Positions 11,431 through 21,226 are shown, numbered from the stretch's first letter. The stretch is DNA of 64,000 nucleotides from Deinococcus aquiradiocola (GCF_014646915.1 NZ_BMOE01000003.1:321867-385866); one strand, 5' to 3'. The notes: generated from the letters alone by a model not told the origin. Numbers and translations: made by a program.

Positions 11431-12138
11431 TCAGTTTCGTGTGAGGCGGCGTTCGAGGTGGTCGGCGGCGGCCTGCATCTGCCCTGTGGGGTGGTCGAGG
11501 ACGGGGCCGTGGCCCACGGCGAGGCGGGTGGGGTTGAGGCGCTGGAGGCGGCGGGCGCTCTGGAGTGCGGTGGGCGCGTGCCAGGTGGCGAGGGCCGGGA
11601 AGGGGAAGAGGGGTTTCAGGTCGCCGCTGACGGCGGTGCCGGTGGCGGTCTGGTAGGCGTCTCCGGCGATGAGGGTGCCGTCGCGGGTGTCGAGGTAGGC
11701 GAGGTGGCCGGGCGTGTGGCCGGGTGTGGCGACGGCGAGGAACGGTCCGATCTGGTCGCCGTCCTGGAGGGTGCGGGTGGGGGTGGTGCGGGTGGTGACG
11801 TAGCTGCCGCGCAGGGCAGCGCCGGGGAGCTGTTCGTGCGGGTCGAGGTGGCGTTCGCCGCCGAGGAAGCGGGCGTCGCGGGTTGAGACGTAGGTCTGCA
11901 GGTCGGGGTGCTGGGTGTGGAGGGTGTCGAGGTCGCTGGCGTGATCGGCGTGGGCGTGCGTGATGAGGAGTCTGGTGATGGGCAGGCCGATGAGCCGGGC
12001 GGCGTGGGTGATGGTGCGGACGCCGCTGAGGCCGGTGTCGATGGCGGTGAGGGTGTCGCCGTCGCGCAGGAGGTAGCTGTTGAAGCTGCCGAATCGGGTG
12101 AGCTGGTAGAGGTGGGGGCCGTGCTGGCGGATGCTCAT
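11431..12138 (-). CDS. MBL-fold metallo-hydrolase
   Basis: A 235-residue metallo-beta-lactamase-fold hydrolase. The metal motif HxHxDH is intact in LLITHAHADHASD, and later ligands are seen in TPGHTPGHLAYL, IAGDAYQ and VGHGPVL. The family covers thioesterases, glyoxalase II-like enzymes, lactonases and others; the substrate is not evident. The start is supported by GGAG 4-5 nt upstream of the ATG. The gene is divergent from a TetR regulator, and a promoter with TTGACG-N17-TACAGT lies inside their shared operator, so the regulator very likely controls this enzyme. The role may be detoxification or inactivation of the TetR ligand, which is inference. Confidence 0.88.
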   Translation of the reverse strand: MSIRQHGPHLYQLTRFGSFNSYLLRDGDTLTAIDTGLSGVRTITHAARLIGLPITRLLITHAHADHASDLDTLHTQHPDLQTYVSTRDARFLGGERHLDPHEQLPGAALRGSYVTTRTTPTRTLQDGDQIGPFLAVATPGHTPGHLAYLDTRDGTLIAGDAYQTATGTAVSGDLKPLFPFPALATWHAPTALQSARRLQRLNPTRLAVGHGPVLDHPTGQMQAAADHLERRLTRN

Positions 12139-12180
12139 GGGGACTCCTGCGCGAACGTGAACGTCGTTCGTCTTTGTTGC

Positions 12181-12227
12181 GAACACTGTACGTCTTTGGA
12201 GACGGGTCGTCAAGACGTACAGTGTTC
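12181..12227. promoter_or_regulatory. Symmetric operator with divergent promoters for MBL and TetR genes
   Basis: GAACACTGTACGTCTT (12181-12196) and its exact reverse complement (12212-12227) flank a 15-bp spacer. Each 16-bp arm holds the -10 box TACAGT of one promoter. On the minus strand TTGACG (12208-12213) is 17 bp from TACAGT (12185-12190). On the plus strand TTGGAG (12196-12201) is 16 bp from TACAGT (12218-12223), 7 nt before the TetR ATG. TetR dimers bound to the arms would close both promoters. Confidence 0.8.
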
Positions 12228-12230
12228 GGT

Positions 12231-12848
12231 ATGCCGTTCCCCGCCAAACTCAGCCGCGACACGATCCTGCAGACCGCCATGACCCTCGTCGAAGAGGGGC
12301 CACGCACGCCCGGCGAACCACCGGACGCCCCCCTCAGCCTGCGCTCCCTGGCCGACGCGCTCGGCGTACGCGCCTCCAGCCTGTACCGCCACTACGCCGA
12401 CCGCGACACCCTCGACACCGCCATCGCCGACGAAGGCAGCCGCCTCCTGCTGCAGCAGCTGCAGGCCGACACACGTGCCCTCTCCCCCGAGGACGCCATG
12501 CGGCAGGCCGCCCACACGTACCTGCGCTTCGCGCACAGCCGACCGCGCCTGTACGCCCTGATGCACGCCCCGCGCCCCCTGGCGCTCAGCCCGGAAGGAC
12601 CCGGCAAGGACCTCTGGCGCGCCCTGCTGAACCTGGTCGGGCAGGTCACGGGACGCCAGGACGACACCTCCGGTGTGGTCGCGTTCTGGTGCTTCCTGCA
12701 CGGCTTCGTCGCGCTGGAGGCCAGCGGACAGTTCGGCGCGAGCGGCCCAGCAGGCGGCTTCGAGCGCGGCCTGGACGCCCTGATCACCGGCCTCGCCGGG
12801 ACGGGCAGCAACATAGGAGCGGGGCGCGACCCCGTCACCCTGGACTGA
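12231..12848 (+). CDS. TetR family transcriptional regulator
   Basis: A 205-residue regulator with an N-terminal helix-turn-helix (LSLRSLADALGVRASSLYRHYADRD split around residues 30-60) and a C-terminal ligand domain with the apolar helices of the TetR_C group. An insertion of proline-rich residues (GPRTPGEPPDAP) lengthens the link between helix 1 and helix 2. ATG 12231 has no Shine-Dalgarno but lies 7 nt after a TACAGT -10 box, so the message is probably leaderless. The operator overlapping that box predicts autoregulation and control of the divergent MBL-fold gene. The ligand is unknown. Confidence 0.88.
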   Translation: MPFPAKLSRDTILQTAMTLVEEGPRTPGEPPDAPLSLRSLADALGVRASSLYRHYADRDTLDTAIADEGSRLLLQQLQADTRALSPEDAMRQAAHTYLRFAHSRPRLYALMHAPRPLALSPEGPGKDLWRALLNLVGQVTGRQDDTSGVVAFWCFLHGFVALEASGQFGASGPAGGFERGLDALITGLAGTGSNIGAGRDPVTLD

Positions 12849-12868
12849 GGGGAGGGGTCGCGCCCCGC
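12819..12868. terminator. Bidirectional hairpin between TetR and recA
   Basis: GCGGGGCGCGACCCC (12819-12833) pairs perfectly with 12854-12868 over 15 bp, with a 20-nt loop. It straddles the TetR stop codon and lies between the converging TetR and recA genes. There is no clear T-run, so it may work as a processing barrier or in a Rho-aided way. Confidence 0.6.
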
Positions 12869-12899
12869 CGGACGGGGAACACGGAGGTGCGCGGGCAGG

Positions 12900-13961
<1,062 letters not shown>

Positions 13962-14003
13962 GGGTGGTCCTCCAGGGCGATGCCGGAACAGGCACCTCTT
14001 GAT

Positions 14004-14022
14004 TTATCTTATAACAGAATAA
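14004..14022 (-). promoter_or_regulatory. AT-rich imperfect dyad in the recA promoter region
   Basis: TTATCTTATAACAGAATAA has TTAT...ATAA ends and stands out as the most AT-rich stretch for kilobases. Read towards recA it offers -10-like boxes around TATAAG, about 40-50 nt before the start codon. The position and end motifs recall the radiation/desiccation response motif bound by DdrO in Deinococcus, but the inner bases fit that 17-bp consensus poorly, so it is only a candidate. Confidence 0.4.
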
Positions 14023-14129
14023 TTAGGATTGTGTATGCCAAGTGCCGAATCCGGGATGGGCCGGCCCGGACCCCTCGTCTGTGAACGCCTGACAGACCCG
14101 AGTCAGACCCGGAAGGGTACAGTGAAGAC

Positions 14130-14186
14130 GTGCCACAGGGTCAACCACCACACCGGAACACCTGCCTGGCCCCGGACCCGTCATGA
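14130..14186 (+). CDS. Putative 18-residue leaderless upstream frame coupled to the GGDEF-EAL gene
   Basis: GTG 14130 opens MPQGQPPHRNTCLAPDPS, whose TGA (14184-14186) overlaps the ATG of the next gene as ATGA. A -10 box TACAGT (14118-14123) lies exactly 6 nt before the GTG, matching the leaderless layout. The downstream gene has no Shine-Dalgarno, so reinitiation after this mini-frame would explain how it is translated. Confidence rests on layout only. Confidence 0.45.
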   Translation: MPQGQPPHRNTCLAPDPS

Positions 14187-17149
14187 CGCCTGCCCACCCC
14201 ACCGAGGCCCCCACCCCGCCCCGGGCACTGCGCGTCCTGATCGTGGACGACAGCCCCGAAGACGCCGAAATCTACACCCGACTGCTGCGGCAGGCGACCG
14301 CACACCCCCTCTCCTGCACCAGCGAGGAACTCGGCGAGGACGGCCTCGACGCCCTGCGCCGCGACCCGCCCGACTGCGTCCTGCTCGACTACAACCTGCC
14401 CGACATGACCGGCCTCGAATTCCTGAGCGTCGCCGGAACACAGACGCCCATCATCCTGATGACCGGCGTCGGCGACGAGGAGATCGCCGTGAACGCCATG
14501 AACGCCGGCGCGCAGGACTACATCGTCAAGGGGCGGCTCAAGGCACACGAACTGCTGCGGACCGTGGAGCGCGCCATCGAGAAACACCGTTTGCAGCGCG
14601 ACCTGACCGACTCGCGCCTCCAGATGCAGACGGTGCTCGACAGCGTCGGCGTGAGCGTCCTGTCGCTCGGCACGGACCTGAATCTCGAATACCTCAACGA
14701 GGCCGCCCGTACCCTCCTGCACCTCCCGCCCGGCACCCCGGCCCACCTGCGCGAACACGCCCCCTGGCTGTACGCCGCGCCCTTCGACGAGGCGTACCGG
14801 ATGGTCCTCGCGACCGGGGGGCGCATGACCTTCGAGACGAGGCACCCTGAACAGCCCGTCTGGCTGGACGTACGCGTCAACCGCAGCGCGGGCGGCCTGT
14901 CCATCTCCCTCACCGACGTCACGCAGCGCCGCCTGGAAGAGGAACGCCTTCGGCTGCTGGAATCGGTGGTCGTGAACGCCCGCGAGGCCGTCGTGATCGC
15001 CGAGGCGCAGCCGACCCACCCGCCGGGTCCCAGGGTCGTGTACGTCAACGAGGCGTTCACCGACATGACCGGCTACGCGCCCGAGGAGATCGTGGGCCTC
15101 ACGCCCCGCATCCTGCAGGGCCCTGCCTCGGACCGCGCCGCCCTCGACCGCATCCGGGACGGGCTCGCGCGCTGGGACAGCATCAGCGAGACGGTCCTGA
15201 ACTACCGCAAGGACGGCACGCCCTTCTGGGTGCAGCTCAGCATCACGCCCGTCGCCGACCGCAGCGGCTGGTTTACGCACTGGGTGAGCGTGCAGCGCGA
15301 CGTGACAGCCGAAGTGAAGCGCGAACAGCACGAGCAGGCGCGGCGCGACATCCTCGAGATGGCCGCCGAGGGCCGACCTCCGGAAGACGTGCTGACCGCC
15401 ATCTGCCGCCTCGTATCCCTCGACCTCCAGACCCTGCCCGTCACCGCCTGGATCCGCAACGGCGACCTCCTCACCCTTCTCGCGAGCGAGCAGACCGACC
15501 GCGCGCAACTCCGTGACCTCGCGCACGCCCACGTGGACCGCATCGACCGTGTCGACCTGAGCCGCGATCAGGGTGCGACCGTGCGGGCCGTGAACTCCCG
15601 CGAACTCGTGGTGGTCGAGAACATCCACGCTCCGGGCGTCCAGCTCAAGGACGGCGTCGTGGCCCTGCTCGAAGAGAACGCCGTGCAGGCCATGTGGGTC
15701 TACCCGATCCTGCCGAGCCGCGCAGAGGAACGGCCGCTGGGCGTGATCTCCATCTTTCCCAGAGAGGCGCGCAGGCCCACCCCGGCCGAACTCGTGGCGC
15801 TCGCGGACGCGGCCGGCCTCGCCACGCTGATCCTCGAACGGTCGGCCGCGCTCGGTGAGATGCAGCGCCTCGCCCTGCACGACAGTCTCACCGGCCTCCC
15901 CAACCGCCCCCTGTACCTCGAACTGCTCACGCAGGCCATCCACGCCACCTCACGCGATCACGCCCGCGTCGCGGTCGGCCTGCTGGACCTCGACCGCTTC
16001 AAGACCATCAACGACACGCTCGGCCACACCGCCGGTGACCGCCTGCTCGTGCAGGTCGCCCGGCGCCTCACCGGGACCTTCCGTCCCACCGACACCATCG
16101 CCCGTATGGGCGGCGACGAGTTCACGTTCATCCTGCCGTTCAGCAGCGACCCGGCCGTATTCCAGGAGCGCATCGCGAAGCACCTGCACGCGTGCTTCGA
16201 CCGGCCCTTCGACCTGAACGGCCAGGAGGTCTTCGTGAGTGCCAGCCTGGGGCTCGCGTTCACGCCCGACCACGGCCGCGACCCGGAACAGCTGCTCAGC
16301 GCGGCGGACCTCGCCATGTACCACGCCAAACGCACCGGCACGCACGTCGCCACATACCAGCCGGACCTGCTGCGGCAGGACACGGCCGTCATCTCGCTGG
16401 AAGCGGACCTGTACCGCGCCCAGGAACGCGGTGAGCTCGAACTGTTTCACCAGCCGATCGTGCACGCGCAGACCCGCGCGCTCGTCGGCACGGAAGCCCT
16501 CATCCGCTGGCACCACCCGCGCCTGGGCCTTGTGAGCCCCGCACAGTTCATTCCGCTCGCCGAGAGCACCGGATTGATCCTGACGATCGGCGCGTGGGTG
16601 TTGCGGCAAGCCTGCATGCATCTCGCGGAGTGGCACCGCACGCACCCGCACCTGAGCGTCAGCGTGAACCTCAGCCCCCGGCAGTTCTGGCAGCCGGACC
16701 TGATCGGCACGGTACGGGACGCGCTGGAAGTGAGCGGCATTCCGCCTGAAGCGCTGATCCTGGAGATCACTGAGGGCGTCCTGATGGACATCCCGGACGC
16801 CGAGGCGACCCTGCGCGCCCTGCGCGATCTGGGCGTGCGGCTCGCCCTCGACGACTTCGGGACCGGGTACAGCAGTCTGTCGTACCTGCGGCGCTTTCCG
16901 CTCACGTCCCTGAAGATCGACCGGTCCTTCATGGATGGCGTCACCGGCGACGACCAGGGCACGCCCGAGAACGTGGTACGGGCCGTGATGCTGCTCGCGC
17001 ACGCCCTGGGCCTCTCCGTGACGTCCGAAGGTGTGGAGAACGAAGCGCAGGCGAACTTCATCCGCAGCGTGAACGGCGAACTGCTGCAGGGCTACCTGTT
17101 CAGCCGCCCGCTGCCGGTGCAGGACCTGACCGACACCTTTCTGCGCTGA
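14183..17149 (+). CDS. Response-regulator protein with PAS, GAF, GGDEF and EAL domains
   Basis: A 988-residue cyclic-di-GMP enzyme. In order: a receiver domain (D22, D23 and phospho-acceptor D69 in VLLDYNLPD), two PAS domains (about 145-250 and 255-375, the second with the YVNEAFTDMTGY segment), a GAF-like region (about 390-540), GGDEF (RMGGDEF near 641-647) and EAL (GTEALIRWHH near 770, DDFGTGYSS). Both active motifs are intact, and an inhibitory RxxD site (RPTD) lies five residues before GGDEF, so synthesis is probably product-inhibited. It could make and break cyclic-di-GMP under control of an unknown kinase. ATG 14183 overlaps the stop of a mini-frame. It converges on a second GGDEF gene. 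Confidence 0.92.
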   Translation: MTPAHPTEAPTPPRALRVLIVDDSPEDAEIYTRLLRQATAHPLSCTSEELGEDGLDALRRDPPDCVLLDYNLPDMTGLEFLSVAGTQTPIILMTGVGDEEIAVNAMNAGAQDYIVKGRLKAHELLRTVERAIEKHRLQRDLTDSRLQMQTVLDSVGVSVLSLGTDLNLEYLNEAARTLLHLPPGTPAHLREHAPWLYAAPFDEAYRMVLATGGRMTFETRHPEQPVWLDVRVNRSAGGLSISLTDVTQRRLEEERLRLLESVVVNAREAVVIAEAQPTHPPGPRVVYVNEAFTDMTGYAPEEIVGLTPRILQGPASDRAALDRIRDGLARWDSISETVLNYRKDGTPFWVQLSITPVADRSGWFTHWVSVQRDVTAEVKREQHEQARRDILEMAAEGRPPEDVLTAICRLVSLDLQTLPVTAWIRNGDLLTLLASEQTDRAQLRDLAHAHVDRIDRVDLSRDQGATVRAVNSRELVVVENIHAPGVQLKDGVVALLEENAVQAMWVYPILPSRAEERPLGVISIFPREARRPTPAELVALADAAGLATLILERSAALGEMQRLALHDSLTGLPNRPLYLELLTQAIHATSRDHARVAVGLLDLDRFKTINDTLGHTAGDRLLVQVARRLTGTFRPTDTIARMGGDEFTFILPFSSDPAVFQERIAKHLHACFDRPFDLNGQEVFVSASLGLAFTPDHGRDPEQLLSAADLAMYHAKRTGTHVATYQPDLLRQDTAVISLEADLYRAQERGELELFHQPIVHAQTRALVGTEALIRWHHPRLGLVSPAQFIPLAESTGLILTIGAWVLRQACMHLAEWHRTHPHLSVSVNLSPRQFWQPDLIGTVRDALEVSGIPPEALILEITEGVLMDIPDAEATLRALRDLGVRLALDDFGTGYSSLSYLRRFPLTSLKIDRSFMDGVTGDDQGTPENVVRAVMLLAHALGLSVTSEGVENEAQANFIRSVNGELLQGYLFSRPLPVQDLTDTFLR

Positions 17150-17207
17150 ACGGGTGCGGGCGCCTGGCCGAAGTCCTGCCCCGCCGCTGCGCCGCGGTGA
17201 TCCGCGT

Positions 17208-19676
17208 TCAGGGGCGGCCCGGGTCCTGGCGGGCCAGCCGGTGCTGCTGCTTCTGCCGGTACATGCGTTCGTCCGCACGGCGCATCAGGGCGTCCGCCTG
17301 CAGTTCCTCCTGCAGCGCGAACGCGATCCCGGCGCTGGCGTCCACGTTCGTGAAGCCCTCCAGGCGCGTGCGTCCCACCGCACGGCGGACCCGCATCTCC
17401 AGCGTCTCCTGCGCCTCCATTCCGGCCCGCACGAGGATCGCGGCGTACTCGTCGCCGCCCAGGCGGTACACGCGGTCCTCGCCGCGCAGGCTCTGCGTGA
17501 GAGTACGTGCGAAGGTCGCGAGGAGCGCGTCCCCACGGTCGTGACCCTCGTGGTCGTTCACCTGTTTCAGGCCGTCGAGGTCGATCATGAGCAGCCCGAA
17601 CGGTTCGCCGCTGCGGCGGGTGCGGTCCAGTTCGTTCTGCAGGTCGCGCTCGAACGCCCGGCGGTTCCCGAGGCCCGTCAGGGCGTCCACCAGGGCCGCT
17701 TCCTCCAGCAGCGCGACGTACTGGCGGCGCTCCAGGTTCAGCTGGATGCTGCGTGCCGCCGACTCGAAGAGCGCGCGGTCCTCCTGCGTCCACGGGCGCA
17801 GCTTCTCGCGGCGGATGGCGACCATGATGTGCCCCACTCCACTCATGCCGGGCAGCGGCAGGAACGCCACGCTGCGGACGCCGCCCTCCAGCAGGCCGGG
17901 CAGGGCGGTCGGCAGGGCCGCGTAGTCGTCGAGGTACACGGCCCGCTGTTCGGTCACGGCGCGCCAGACCATGCCCTGGCCGCGCTGCACGCCCGCCTCC
18001 ATGGCGGCGCGGAAGGCGCCCTCGTTGGCGGTGCGCCGCCCGCTGTCCCAGGAAGTCTGCAGGTCGATGCTGTGTTCGCTCACGCGCGCCAGTCCCCACC
18101 AGTCCACATCCGCGCACTGCCCGACGATGGCGGCGGCCTTCAGGGACGCGGCCTCGGGCGTGAGGTCCTGGTTGCTGAGGAGAGACACCTGCAGCAGCGC
18201 GTCCGTGTACGTGGCGGCGCGCTGCAGGGCCTGCTCCGCGAGCCGTTCGCGCGTGACGTCCTGCACGATGCTGATGCCGAGCGGTCCACCGTGCGCGGCC
18301 GTGCCGGGCAGCGCGTCGGAGGTGGGGAGCGGCAGGGTACGCAGCAGGTACACGCGTCCGGCGGCGCGGATCTCGCGCTCGCAGGTACGTCCGGTGAGGG
18401 CCATGGCATAGTCGGCCTCGATCTGCTCGGCGATCCACGGGGGAAACAGGTCCGAGGGTCGGCGGCCCTGCATCATTTCGGGGCGCAGGTTCACCTGGGC
18501 GAGGCCCCGGCCGTCCACCAGGGTGTAGCGCGAGTCGGCACCGAAGAGCATGAGCGCGCCGTCCGGGAAGTTCGCGGCGAGCGTGCGGTACAGGCGCTCG
18601 CGTTCCTGCAGGCGCTGTTCGGCGTGCAGGCGGTCCGTGAGGTCCGTGACGACGGCGATGCTGCCTTTTCCGTTCGGCAGGTCGTGCGGGACCACGACCG
18701 CCATGACGTGCACGGCCCGCCCGTCCCGGTGGCGGTACGTGTGCGTGATCGTCCTGTGCCCTTCGAGGGGGACGGCCATTGCCGTCACGAAGTCCGCGCG
18801 GTCCTGCGGGTCGAGCAGGTCGAGCGGGCTGAGGTGCCGCAGTTCGTCGGGCGTGTACCCGCACAGGTGCGTGAAGGCGGGATTCACGTAACTGAAGCGG
18901 TGGTCCGGGCCGGTCACCGCCAGTCCCTGCCCCATCAGGTCCATCAGCTGCCGCGCGAAGTTGCGTTCCTGTTCGAGGGCCAGGAAGGTCCGGTCCTGAC
19001 GGCGGATCAGTGGCAGCAGCACGCCGAACCCCACGGCGACCAGGGCGAGGAGCGTCAGCGTCAGCGAGATGCGCTGCGTGGTGTCGAGCTGACCGAGGCG
19101 TTCGGTCGTCCAGCGCACCTCGATGTCCACCACGGCGTCCAGGGCGGGCGGCAGCGGCCCGCGCGCCGCCTGCACGAGGTACTGCAGGTCGGTGTTCCCT
19201 GTCGTGAGGGCCGCGTCGGGCACGGCGATCAGGGCGCGGGCGGCCTCCAGGTAGCGCCGCACCTGACTGTCGAGGGCCGACGGTCCGAAGTACAGGTCAC
19301 GGATGTCCTGCGTGGCCGGGAACCCGCCGTACAGTTCGGCTTTCGGGTCGCTGAGCTGCGCGTGGTCTGCGGTCATGTCGTCCACCGCGACCTGCAGTTC
19401 CTGGCGCAGCGTGTCGCGGGCGGGACCGGGCGGCTGGATCAGCAGGCTCTGTGCGAGCGCGGCGATCCGCTGGGTGTGCAGGCCCTGCCGGGCCGCGAGG
19501 TTGATGACCTGTCCCTCGTGCTGCTGCGCCTGAATGCCGCGCGACATGGTGACGTAAGAGAGGACCGCGCACAGCCCGATCAGCACGAGGACCAGCACCG
19601 CCGTCTGCGTGAGCACGATCCGGCGGACCCGGCTGGACGCCTGAATGTGGGGGGGAGTCTGTGCGGCCCAGGGCAT
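17208..19676 (-). CDS. Membrane sensor with PilJ-like, PAS, GAF and GGDEF domains
   Basis: Predicted membrane-bound diguanylate cyclase of 822 residues. One transmembrane helix lies near residues 20-45 and another near 205-230, bracketing an external helical domain resembling the type IV pilus methyl-accepting (PilJ) N-terminal domain (GQVINLAARQGLHTQRIAAL). PAS domains follow (YVNPAFTHLCGYTPDELRHL), then a GAF region and a C-terminal GGDEF domain. The active loop is GGDEY at about 740-744, an accepted variant, with an inhibitory RGED site five residues before it. There is no EAL domain. It converges with the GGDEF-EAL gene, the two stops being 58 nt apart, so the pair may act on the same pool. 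Confidence 0.9.
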   Translation of the reverse strand: MPWAAQTPPHIQASSRVRRIVLTQTAVLVLVLIGLCAVLSYVTMSRGIQAQQHEGQVINLAARQGLHTQRIAALAQSLLIQPPGPARDTLRQELQVAVDDMTADHAQLSDPKAELYGGFPATQDIRDLYFGPSALDSQVRRYLEAARALIAVPDAALTTGNTDLQYLVQAARGPLPPALDAVVDIEVRWTTERLGQLDTTQRISLTLTLLALVAVGFGVLLPLIRRQDRTFLALEQERNFARQLMDLMGQGLAVTGPDHRFSYVNPAFTHLCGYTPDELRHLSPLDLLDPQDRADFVTAMAVPLEGHRTITHTYRHRDGRAVHVMAVVVPHDLPNGKGSIAVVTDLTDRLHAEQRLQERERLYRTLAANFPDGALMLFGADSRYTLVDGRGLAQVNLRPEMMQGRRPSDLFPPWIAEQIEADYAMALTGRTCEREIRAAGRVYLLRTLPLPTSDALPGTAAHGGPLGISIVQDVTRERLAEQALQRAATYTDALLQVSLLSNQDLTPEAASLKAAAIVGQCADVDWWGLARVSEHSIDLQTSWDSGRRTANEGAFRAAMEAGVQRGQGMVWRAVTEQRAVYLDDYAALPTALPGLLEGGVRSVAFLPLPGMSGVGHIMVAIRREKLRPWTQEDRALFESAARSIQLNLERRQYVALLEEAALVDALTGLGNRRAFERDLQNELDRTRRSGEPFGLLMIDLDGLKQVNDHEGHDRGDALLATFARTLTQSLRGEDRVYRLGGDEYAAILVRAGMEAQETLEMRVRRAVGRTRLEGFTNVDASAGIAFALQEELQADALMRRADERMYRQKQQHRLARQDPGRP

Positions 19677-20000
19677 TCAGCGCCGTCCTGAGGCGGGGCA
19701 GGCAGAGTCTGCCCGTTGCCCGGAAGGTTCGGTGTCGCTGGTCATGGTGAGGCTCACGGTACGCCTCCGGGTGTGACAGTGGACTGACACGGCGTCCATT
19801 CCGGACGGCTTCATGTTACGTGTGTACACACGCGTACACACGTACACGTCTAAACGCTTCCTGAAGGTCAGGACGTGCCTCTGCCCAGTCAGGCGGCACA
19901 GTCTCGCCCACGAACGGAGGTACGATCAGACCCGGAACAGGTTTCGGAGCGAAGCCGCCACACACACGCCGCCGGGCCACGCGCCCGGCCAGGGAGAACC
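19677..20000 (+). other. Intergenic region with GTACAC-rich motif upstream of transaldolase
   Basis: No convincing gene is seen in these 324 bases, which separate two divergent genes. The stretch 19821-19847 carries the palindrome TGTGTACACA and three GTACAC units at 19824, 19834 and 19842. CGCGTACACA (19831-19840) recurs at 57663-57672 upstream of an ABC exporter gene, so both may be sites for one regulator. No clear -35/-10 pair was found for tal. Confidence 0.4.
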
Positions 20001-20930
20001 ATGAACAAACTCGAACAGCTGCGCGAGATGTCCGTCGTCGTCGCCGACACCGGCGACATCGAAGCCATCCGCAAGTTCCAGCCCCGCGACTGCACCACCA
20101 ACCCCTCCCTCATCCTCAAGGCCGCGCAGCTGCCCGGCTACGCCTCCCTCGTCCGCGAACTCCTCGACGCGGCCCCCAAGGACGGCGACCCGGAAGCGGT
20201 CCTCGACAGGCTGACCGTCCGCATCGGCACGGAGCTCACCAAGATCGTGCCCGGCGACGTCTCCACCGAAGTGGACGCCCGCCTGTCCTTCGACAAGGAC
20301 GCCATGGTCGCCAAGGCCCGCCACCTCATCAAACTGTACGAGGAGCAGGGCGTCGGCAAGGACCGCATCCTCATCAAGCTCGCCACCACCTGGGAAGGCG
20401 TGCAGGCGGCCAAGGAGCTCCTCAAGGACGGCATCCGCTGCAACCTCACGCTGGTCTTCAGCCTCGAACAGGCCGTCGCGTGCGCCCAGGCGGGCGTGTT
20501 CCTGATCTCGCCCTTCGTGGGCCGCATCACCGACTGGTACAAGAAGGCGCAGGGCGTCGAGAGCTTCCCGATCAGCGAGGACCCCGGCGTGCAGTCTGTC
20601 CGCAAGATCTACGCGCACTTTAAGGCGCACGGCTACCAGACGGTCGTGATGGGCGCGTCCTTCCGCAGTGCCGCGCAGGTCGAAGCGCTCGCCGGCTGCG
20701 ACCGCCTCACCGTCAGCCCGCAGCTCCTCGCGGACCTCGCCGCCGACGAAGGCACCCTGGAACGCCAGCTGAACCCCAGCGAAGGCCACGAGCAGGAAAG
20801 CGAACTGACCGAAGCGCAGTTCCGCTGGGCGCTCGCCGCGAACCCCATGGCGAACGAGAAGCTCGCCGAGGGCATCGTCGCGTTCCACAACGACACCGAG
20901 AAGCTGCGCGCCCTGCTCGCCAACTTCTGA
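20001..20930 (+). CDS. tal: Transaldolase
   Basis: Pentose-phosphate enzyme that moves a dihydroxyacetone unit between sedoheptulose 7-phosphate and glyceraldehyde 3-phosphate through a Schiff-base lysine. At 309 residues it is the long TalB-like type, with DCTTNPSLILKAA, VSTEVDARLSFD, the active-site stretch RILIKLATTWEG, CNLTLVFSLEQAVA and VMGASFRSAAQVEAL. An AGGGAG Shine-Dalgarno stands before ATG 20001; the frame stays open upstream but without a start as good. It is monocistronic, followed by repeat copy B and a hairpin. It feeds NADPH and ribose metabolism, which matters for nucleotide supply in repair. Confidence 0.96.
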   Translation: MNKLEQLREMSVVVADTGDIEAIRKFQPRDCTTNPSLILKAAQLPGYASLVRELLDAAPKDGDPEAVLDRLTVRIGTELTKIVPGDVSTEVDARLSFDKDAMVAKARHLIKLYEEQGVGKDRILIKLATTWEGVQAAKELLKDGIRCNLTLVFSLEQAVACAQAGVFLISPFVGRITDWYKKAQGVESFPISEDPGVQSVRKIYAHFKAHGYQTVVMGASFRSAAQVEALAGCDRLTVSPQLLADLAADEGTLERQLNPSEGHEQESELTEAQFRWALAANPMANEKLAEGIVAFHNDTEKLRALLANF

Positions 20931-21056
20931 TACGATTTTGAGCTGAACTTTTGGAGTTCAGCCGAGCGAAGCGAGCACCAACGAGTACGGTTTTGAGGAG
21001 GTGGAAGGGATGTCGGTGCTGTTCCCGGCATCCCTGGAATCGGATCAAAACCGTAT
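20930..21056 (+). repeat. 127-bp dispersed intergenic repeat, copy B
   Basis: It begins ATACGATTTTGA at the last base of the tal stop codon and ends TCAAAACCGTAT, giving near-perfect 12-bp terminal inverted repeats. It contains the same internal hairpins as the copies at 5658 (opposite orientation) and 27469 (same orientation). It lies between the converging tal and hydrolase genes. Confidence 0.9.
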
Positions 21057-21124
21057 GCACCGCACACGGCAGGGAGACTCCACTTCCTGCTGACGACAGC
21101 GCCGAACGAGCACGAATGCGGCCG

Positions 21125-21150
21125 GGCCGGACCTCTTACGGGGTCCGGCC
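21125..21150. terminator. Hairpin terminator between tal and convergent hydrolase
   Basis: GGCCGGACC (21125-21133) pairs with GGTCCGGCC (21142-21150) across an 8-nt loop; TCTCATCTTG follows on the plus strand. It is placed to end transcription from both sides. Confidence 0.65.
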
Positions 21151-21226
21151 TCTCATCTTGCCCGGGGCGGGTGCTCGCCGTTCCAGTCGCGTCAGGCGCG
21201 GCGTCAGCGGCTGACCGCCCCTACGG

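Noticed and set aside
14004..14022. A canonical radiation/desiccation response motif at recA
   Set aside because: Only the outer TTAT/ATAA and a minority of inner bases agree with the 17-bp consensus, so it is listed as a candidate dyad only.
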